Positions 59,996 through 64,000 of a DNA stretch of 64,000 bases are shown here, piece after piece (the first letter of the stretch is position 1; each line of letters opens with the position of its first letter). Source of the stretch: an uncultured Ruminiclostridium sp. Lineage in GTDB: Bacteria > Bacillota > Clostridia > Oscillospirales > Ruminococcaceae. The notes beneath the pieces were generated by a model, which was not told where the DNA came from, searched no databases, and was given only the letters and a program-made list of their open reading frames with translations. Both the position numbers and the translations under genes were made by a program. The stretch spans positions 124,001 to 188,000 of the forward strand of contig CALXIO010000001.1 of assembly GCA_944388385.1 (NCBI GenBank). The letters run 5' to 3'.

Positions 59996-61771
59996 ATGGA
60001 CATTTTTGGTGTTTTAAGTCTTGTGGGCGGTCTTGCCATGTTCTTATTCGGTATGAACGCCATGGGACAAGGTCTTGAAAAGCTATCCGGAAGTAAGCTG
60101 GAAATTATTCTGGGAAAGCTTACCTCAAATCCGGTTAAATCTGTATTACTGGGTGCCCTTGTTACTGCGGTAATACAAAGCTCCTCTGCCACTACCGTAA
60201 TGGTGGTAGGCTTTGTAAACTCCGGTATTATGAAGCTAAAGCAGGCGGTGGGTGTTATTATGGGTGCCAATATCGGTACCACAATGACCTCCTGGCTGCT
60301 TACCCTTACAGGTATAGAGGGAGATAATTTCTTTATACAGATGTTAAAGCCCTCCTCCTTTACTCCCATTCTTGCCATTATCGGTGTATTTATGACCATG
60401 ATGACAAAGACAAACAGCAAGAAAAGGGATATAGGTACTATACTTGTGGGCTTTGCGGTGCTTATGTTCGGTATGGAGGCTATGAGTGATGCAGTAAAGC
60501 CTCTTGCTGATAATGAGGCATTCAGAAATATTCTTACAATGTTTACAAATCCCATACTTGGTGTACTGGCAGGCGCAATTCTTACAGCCATAATCCAGAG
60601 CTCCTCTGCATCTGTAGGTATTTTACAGGCGGTATGCTCCACCGGTGCGGTTTCATTCAGTGCGGCAGTTCCCATTATCATGGGTCAGAATATCGGTACC
60701 TGCGTTACCGCCCTGCTTTCATCGGTGGGCGCAAACAAAAACGCAAGGCGTGCCGCCCTTGTGCATCTTAACTTCAACATCATAGGCACAACGGTGTTTA
60801 TGCTGTTATTCTACGGAATAAATGCAATACAGCCCTTTCCGTTTTTCAATGAGGCGGCAAGCGAAACCCACATAGCAATAGTTCACAGCGTGTTTAATAT
60901 ATTTGCCACATTACTTTTGCTTCCTTTCTCAAATCAGCTTGTAAAGTTAGCTTGCTTTGCAATCCGTGACAAGAGGGAGGATGAGGCAAAGGAGGAACAG
61001 TTTGAGCTTCTTGATTCAAGATTTTTAAGTACCCCTGCGGTGGCGCTTGAACAATGTAAGGCGGTATCCGTTAAAATGGCGGAATGCTGCCGTGATACAA
61101 TGAAGCTGGCAATTTCCTTGCTCGGAAACTATAACGAGAAGGATGCGGAAATAATCGTTGATAACGAAAACAGGGTAGACGATTATGAGGACAAGCTGGG
61201 AAGCTATCTTTTACAGCTTGGCTCAAAGGATCTTACGGTAAATGACAGCCAGGCGGTAAATATGCTGCTTCATTGTATAAATGACTTTGAGCGAATTTCC
61301 GACCATGCGGTAAATATAATGGAATCCGCAAGGGAAATGAGCGAAAAGGGGCTTACCTTCTCTAAAAAGGCCATGGAGGAAATACATATCTTCAATGATG
61401 CTTTGACTGAGATACTTGACAAGGCCATGGTGGCATTTGAGCATAATGATGTGGAGCTTGCAAAGTCGGTTGAGCCTTTGGAGGAGGTTATTGACAATAT
61501 CCGTACAGAGATAAGAAACCGCCACATAAAGCGACTTCGCAAGGGCAAATGTACCATTGAAATGGGCTTTGTGTTCACAGACCTTATTACAAACTACGAA
61601 AGAGTGTCCGACCATTGTTCAAATATAGCTGTATGTATGATCCAGATCCATGACAACAGCTTTGATACACACGGTTATTTAAGCGATCTTAAAAAGGCCA
61701 ACAACAAGGAATTTTCCGAGAAATTCGCTGAATTCAGCCGTAAGTACGCTTTGCCGGAAAAGGAAAAATAA
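59996..61771 (+). CDS. Na+/phosphate symporter with PhoU domain
   Basis: This is a 591-residue NptA/YjbB-type transporter. The membrane half (about 1-320) contains the two inverted Na_Pi_cotrans repeats, each with a QSSSA motif: QSSSATTVMVVGFVNSG and QSSSASVGILQAVCSTG, plus GANIGTT and GQNIGT. The C-terminal half is a cytosolic PhoU-like helical domain (about 345-560; NDFERISDHAVNI, NYERVSDHCSNIA) that likely senses or gates phosphate. GAAAGGTAT precedes the ATG. It is monocistronic, ended by a clear terminator. Confidence 0.93.
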   Translation: MDIFGVLSLVGGLAMFLFGMNAMGQGLEKLSGSKLEIILGKLTSNPVKSVLLGALVTAVIQSSSATTVMVVGFVNSGIMKLKQAVGVIMGANIGTTMTSWLLTLTGIEGDNFFIQMLKPSSFTPILAIIGVFMTMMTKTNSKKRDIGTILVGFAVLMFGMEAMSDAVKPLADNEAFRNILTMFTNPILGVLAGAILTAIIQSSSASVGILQAVCSTGAVSFSAAVPIIMGQNIGTCVTALLSSVGANKNARRAALVHLNFNIIGTTVFMLLFYGINAIQPFPFFNEAASETHIAIVHSVFNIFATLLLLPFSNQLVKLACFAIRDKREDEAKEEQFELLDSRFLSTPAVALEQCKAVSVKMAECCRDTMKLAISLLGNYNEKDAEIIVDNENRVDDYEDKLGSYLLQLGSKDLTVNDSQAVNMLLHCINDFERISDHAVNIMESAREMSEKGLTFSKKAMEEIHIFNDALTEILDKAMVAFEHNDVELAKSVEPLEEVIDNIRTEIRNRHIKRLRKGKCTIEMGFVFTDLITNYERVSDHCSNIAVCMIQIHDNSFDTHGYLSDLKKANNKEFSEKFAEFSRKYALPEKEK

Positions 61772-61774
61772 TAT

Positions 61775-61801
61775 AAAAGGGAGCTTCGGCTCTCTTTTTT
61801 A
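61775..61801 (+). terminator. Terminator after the phosphate symporter
   Basis: AAAAGGGAGC (61775-61784), loop TTCG, GCTCTCTTTT (61789-61798) with one G-T pair, then T's. Confidence 0.9.
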
Positions 61802-61826
61802 TTTGTGAGCAAATTTTCTTCTACAC

Positions 61827-61855
61827 TTGAAAATCATACCAAAAAGGTTTATAAT
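61827..61855 (+). promoter_or_regulatory. Promoter of leuB
   Basis: TTGAAA (61827-61832), 17 bp, TATAAT (61850-61855). A small CCGC-TTTT-GCGG stem lies in the leader. Confidence 0.82.
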
Positions 61856-61918
61856 ATAAGGTGGAAATGAGCTTATCCGCTTTTGCGGCTAAATACGGAA
61901 ACAAAGGAGTTATAAATT

Positions 61919-63004
61919 ATGACAAAGAATATTGCAGTTATCAAGGGTGACGGCATAGGCCCGGAAATCGTAACTGAGGCTATGAAGGTGCTTGACAAGG
62001 TGGCACAGGTTTACGGACACACCTTCAATTACACCCAGCTTTTAATGGGCGGTTGCTCCATTGATGCAAACGGTGTACCCCTGACTGATGAAACTATTGA
62101 AGCCTGCAAGGCATCCGATGCGGTACTTATGGGATCGATCGGCGGAGATACCAACACCTCCCCCTGGTATAAGCTTCCTGCAAACCTTCGCCCCGAGGCA
62201 GGTCTTTTAGGAATAAGAAAGGCATTAGGACTTTTTGCTAATCTTCGTCCCTGTCTTTTATATCCTGAGCTGGCAGGCGCTTGCCCCTTAAAGGAAAGCA
62301 TCAGCGCAAAAGGCTTTGATATGCTTATTATGAGAGAGCTTACCGGCGGTCTTTATTTCGGCGAAAAGAAAACAGAAGAGGTCGACGGGGTTATGACCGC
62401 AACAGATACCCTTGTGTACAGCGAAAACGAAATAAGAAGAATTGCAATAAAGGCATTTGAGGTTGCCATGAAGAGAAACAAGAAGGTAACAAGTGTTGAT
62501 AAGGCAAACGTACTTGATTCCTCAAGACTTTGGAGAAAGGTAGTAAATGAGGTAGCAAAGGACTATCCCGAGGTAACGGTTGAGCATATGCTGGTAGACA
62601 ACAGCGCTATGCAGCTTGTAAAGGATCCTTCCCAGTTTGATGTAATGGTAACTGAAAATATGTTCGGTGATATTCTTTCGGATGAAGCCAGCATGATAAC
62701 CGGCTCAATAGGAATGCTTCCCTCAGCCAGCATGAACGAAACAAAGTTCGGCTTATATGAGCCCAGCGGCGGTTCTGCCCCTGATATAGCAGGACAGAAC
62801 AAGGCAAATCCCATAGCAACAATTCTTTCCGCATCAATGATGTTAAGATACAGCTTTGATATGCAGGCAGAGGCGGATGCTGTGGACAATGCAGTAAAGC
62901 AGATATTAAAGGACGGCTACCGCACAGGTGACATAATGAGCGAGGGCAAGACACTTCTTTCATGCAGTGAAATGGGCGACAAGATAGCTGAATATATAAA
63001 GTAA
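61919..63004 (+). CDS. leuB: 3-isopropylmalate dehydrogenase
   Basis: LeuB oxidises and decarboxylates 3-isopropylmalate in leucine synthesis. The 361-residue protein begins NIAVIKGDGIGPEIV and has LLGIRKALGLFANLRPC, the MRELTGGLYFGEK substrate loop, the TSVDKANVLDSSRLWRK catalytic Lys region and ENMFGDILSDEASM, with the NAD motif GSAPDIAGQNKANP. NAD rather than NADP use is the family norm. The gene stands alone, with its own promoter and terminator; leuA, leuC and leuD are not in the window. Confidence 0.96.
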   Translation: MTKNIAVIKGDGIGPEIVTEAMKVLDKVAQVYGHTFNYTQLLMGGCSIDANGVPLTDETIEACKASDAVLMGSIGGDTNTSPWYKLPANLRPEAGLLGIRKALGLFANLRPCLLYPELAGACPLKESISAKGFDMLIMRELTGGLYFGEKKTEEVDGVMTATDTLVYSENEIRRIAIKAFEVAMKRNKKVTSVDKANVLDSSRLWRKVVNEVAKDYPEVTVEHMLVDNSAMQLVKDPSQFDVMVTENMFGDILSDEASMITGSIGMLPSASMNETKFGLYEPSGGSAPDIAGQNKANPIATILSASMMLRYSFDMQAEADAVDNAVKQILKDGYRTGDIMSEGKTLLSCSEMGDKIAEYIK

Positions 63005-63014
63005 CAGAGTAAAT

Positions 63015-63043
63015 AAAAAAGGGCGGACATTCCGCCCTTTTTT
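63015..63043 (+). terminator. Terminator after leuB
   Basis: AAAAAAGGGCGGA (63015-63027), loop CAT, TCCGCCCTTTTTT (63031-63043). Confidence 0.93.
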
Positions 63044-63049
63044 GTTTTG

Positions 63050-63610
63050 GGAGGTGAGGGGAGGGGGGTTGACGAGGTTTTAAGGGGGCTACCGCCCACA
63101 ATAAGAATACAACGGGGGTTTTAAGGGGGTATACCCCCTTAAGCGGTCGCAGGGCGCCGCGTCGTCGCAAAGTCCGTTCATGCTCGGGGCGGTCGGCAGG
63201 CTCCCACCCCTCACTTCACTGCCTTGCTCCTCCTTTTCGGCAAAAAGGCACGCAAAAGTCGCCTGTTCGGTTGTAAACGCCCTCACGACGGCTTTGTTTT
63301 GCTACCACCTTTTTGCCGTGTTGCGTGCTGTCGCACGCTTATGCGGGGTGTGGGGCGAAGCCCCACAAAAGCGCACGAAGTGCGCAACTTCTTTTTCTCC
63401 CCCTCCCGGGGGGAGGGGGGTAAGGGGGGTAAGGGGGGTGGGGATAGCCGACAGCAGTCGTTAAGCTAATAGGGACTGACCGCCCCTTATGGTCGGCTGT
63501 AATTCCGCCCTCGCCCGAAATAATAAAAAGGTACGCATAACCCCTTAACAGGGGTATTAAGTGGCAAAGCCCCCTTAACAGGGTGTAGGGCGGTAGCCCC
63601 GTTTATCGTC
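63050..63610. repeat. GC-rich composite repeat region, copy 2
   Basis: A region of about 560 bp between leuB and serC has no credible gene. It includes the inverse of the 66-bp segment of copy 1 (63093-63157), the GCGTGC-TGTC-GCACGC hairpin (63323-63339), a G-rich block CCCTCCCGGGGGGAGGG type (63400-63437) and TGGGGATAGCCGACAGC at 63439. Near 63586-63600 a GGGCGGTAGCCCC module is the inverse of one at 63085. The composition is far above the local GC content. Confidence 0.85.
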
Positions 63611-63672
63611 AAAACAACTAAAAACTCCCAGCAAATTTTTACACCTAAAATCCCATAAAAATACAAAAACGA

Positions 63673-63701
63673 TTGACATTCTGTTAAAAAAATAGTATAA
63701 T
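63673..63701 (+). promoter_or_regulatory. Consensus promoter of serC
   Basis: TTGACA (63673-63678), 17 bp, TATAAT (63696-63701). The leader of about 75 nt has two small stems, CGGC-TTATAT-GCCG and ACGGT-AGA-ACCGT, before the GGAGG Shine-Dalgarno. Confidence 0.88.
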
Positions 63702-63783
63702 TAGAAAAGCGTGATGTTAAAACATTACAAAGTAAACGGCTTATATGCCGAATAACGGTAGAACCGTAAATGGAGGCTTTACA

Positions 63784-64000
63784 ATGAGAGTTTATAACTT
63801 CAGCGCAGGTCCTGCGGTACTTCCTGAGGAAGTACTTAAAGAAGCAGCAGAGGAAATGCTTGACTATAAGGGCACAGGAATGTCCGTTATGGAGATGTCC
63901 CACCGTTCAAAGGCATTTGACGGTATCATCAAGGAAGCTGAGAAGGATCTCAGAGAACTGATGAACATTCCCGATAACTACAAGGTACTTTTCTTACAGG
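63784..64000 (+). CDS. serC: Phosphoserine aminotransferase, 5' part
   Basis: SerC converts 3-phosphohydroxypyruvate and glutamate to phosphoserine in serine synthesis. Only the first 72 residues are visible, but the opening [17 protein letters not shown] and [11 protein letters not shown]-like [14 protein letters not shown] are diagnostic of this class V aminotransferase. The ATG at 63784 is preceded by GGAGG. The gene continues beyond the window. Confidence 0.95.
   Translation, partial: MRVYNFSAGPAVLPEEVLKEAAEEMLDYKGTGMSVMEMSHRSKAFDGIIKEAEKDLRELMNIPDNYKVLFLQ

Noticed and set aside
61856-61918. T-box or leucine attenuator before leuB
   Set aside because: The leader is only about 55 nt, holds one small stem and lacks a T-box sequence or a leucine-rich leader peptide.
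62607-63170. 187-residue minus-strand frame at the leuB end
   Set aside because: It lies antisense to leuB and continues into the repeat region and terminator; codon content is that of a shadow frame.

Overview
The window is from a low-GC, anaerobic, Gram-positive bacterium of the Clostridia, most likely a Ruminococcus-like gut organism (family level is inference). The evidence is the Gram-positive division cluster yggS-sepF-ylmH-divIVA-lspA-rluD, an electron-bifurcating NfnAB pair, an NAD-linked PyrK/PyrD, reverse rubrerythrin, DapL, a split transketolase, a YtrA-type GntR/ABC operon, and sigma-A promoters of TTGACA-17-TATAAT form. No ribosomal RNA, phage, transposase or CRISPR array is visible.

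Layout. 1-4333: cell division and envelope cluster. 4335-7353: HAD phosphatase, two-gene transketolase, FeoA. 7387-16407: pyrimidine cluster pyrC-pyrF-carA-carB-(membrane protein)-pyrK-pyrD, with a terminator hairpin in the pyrC leader and a second one before pyrK. 16462-18804: nfnA-nfnB on the minus strand, convergent with pyrD. 18928-22570: three tRNAs (Pro, Arg, Arg) interspersed with small genes, short repeats and an MsmX/UgpC-type sugar-ABC ATPase. 22639-29983: two paralogous glycosyltransferase genes. The second encodes a 1633-residue chain joining two GT2 domains, a polysaccharide pyruvyl transferase, two 4Fe-4S motifs, an FrhB-like domain and a jelly-roll-like tail. 29995-32275: small membrane protein and AsnB (minus). 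32338-37978: GntR-controlled ABC operon with a perfect operator, an unusual C-rich/G-poor leader and a first permease gene cut by an in-frame TGA. 37993-43094: P-type ATPase, RNase HI, PgsA, Ig-like protein. 43106-48113: zinc-ribbon membrane protein, radical SAM YhcC/YtqA-like, NspC, and a LacI-sensor/GGDEF gene whose two parts are joined only through a -1 shift at A AAA AAG. 48131-57389: minus-strand block with reverse rubrerythrin (Fur-family-like box), HAD, PcrA, SPFH protein and a 1425-residue dehydratase-activase-like protein. 57404-64000: DapL, YdcF, Na/Pi symporter, LeuB and the start of SerC, with two related GC-rich intergenic repeat regions.

The strongest candidates for something new are the GT2-GT2-pyruvyltransferase-FrhB fusion, the slippery-site GGDEF gene, and the leader plus in-frame stop of the GntR/ABC operon. 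Everything here comes from reading the sequence; no database search was run.
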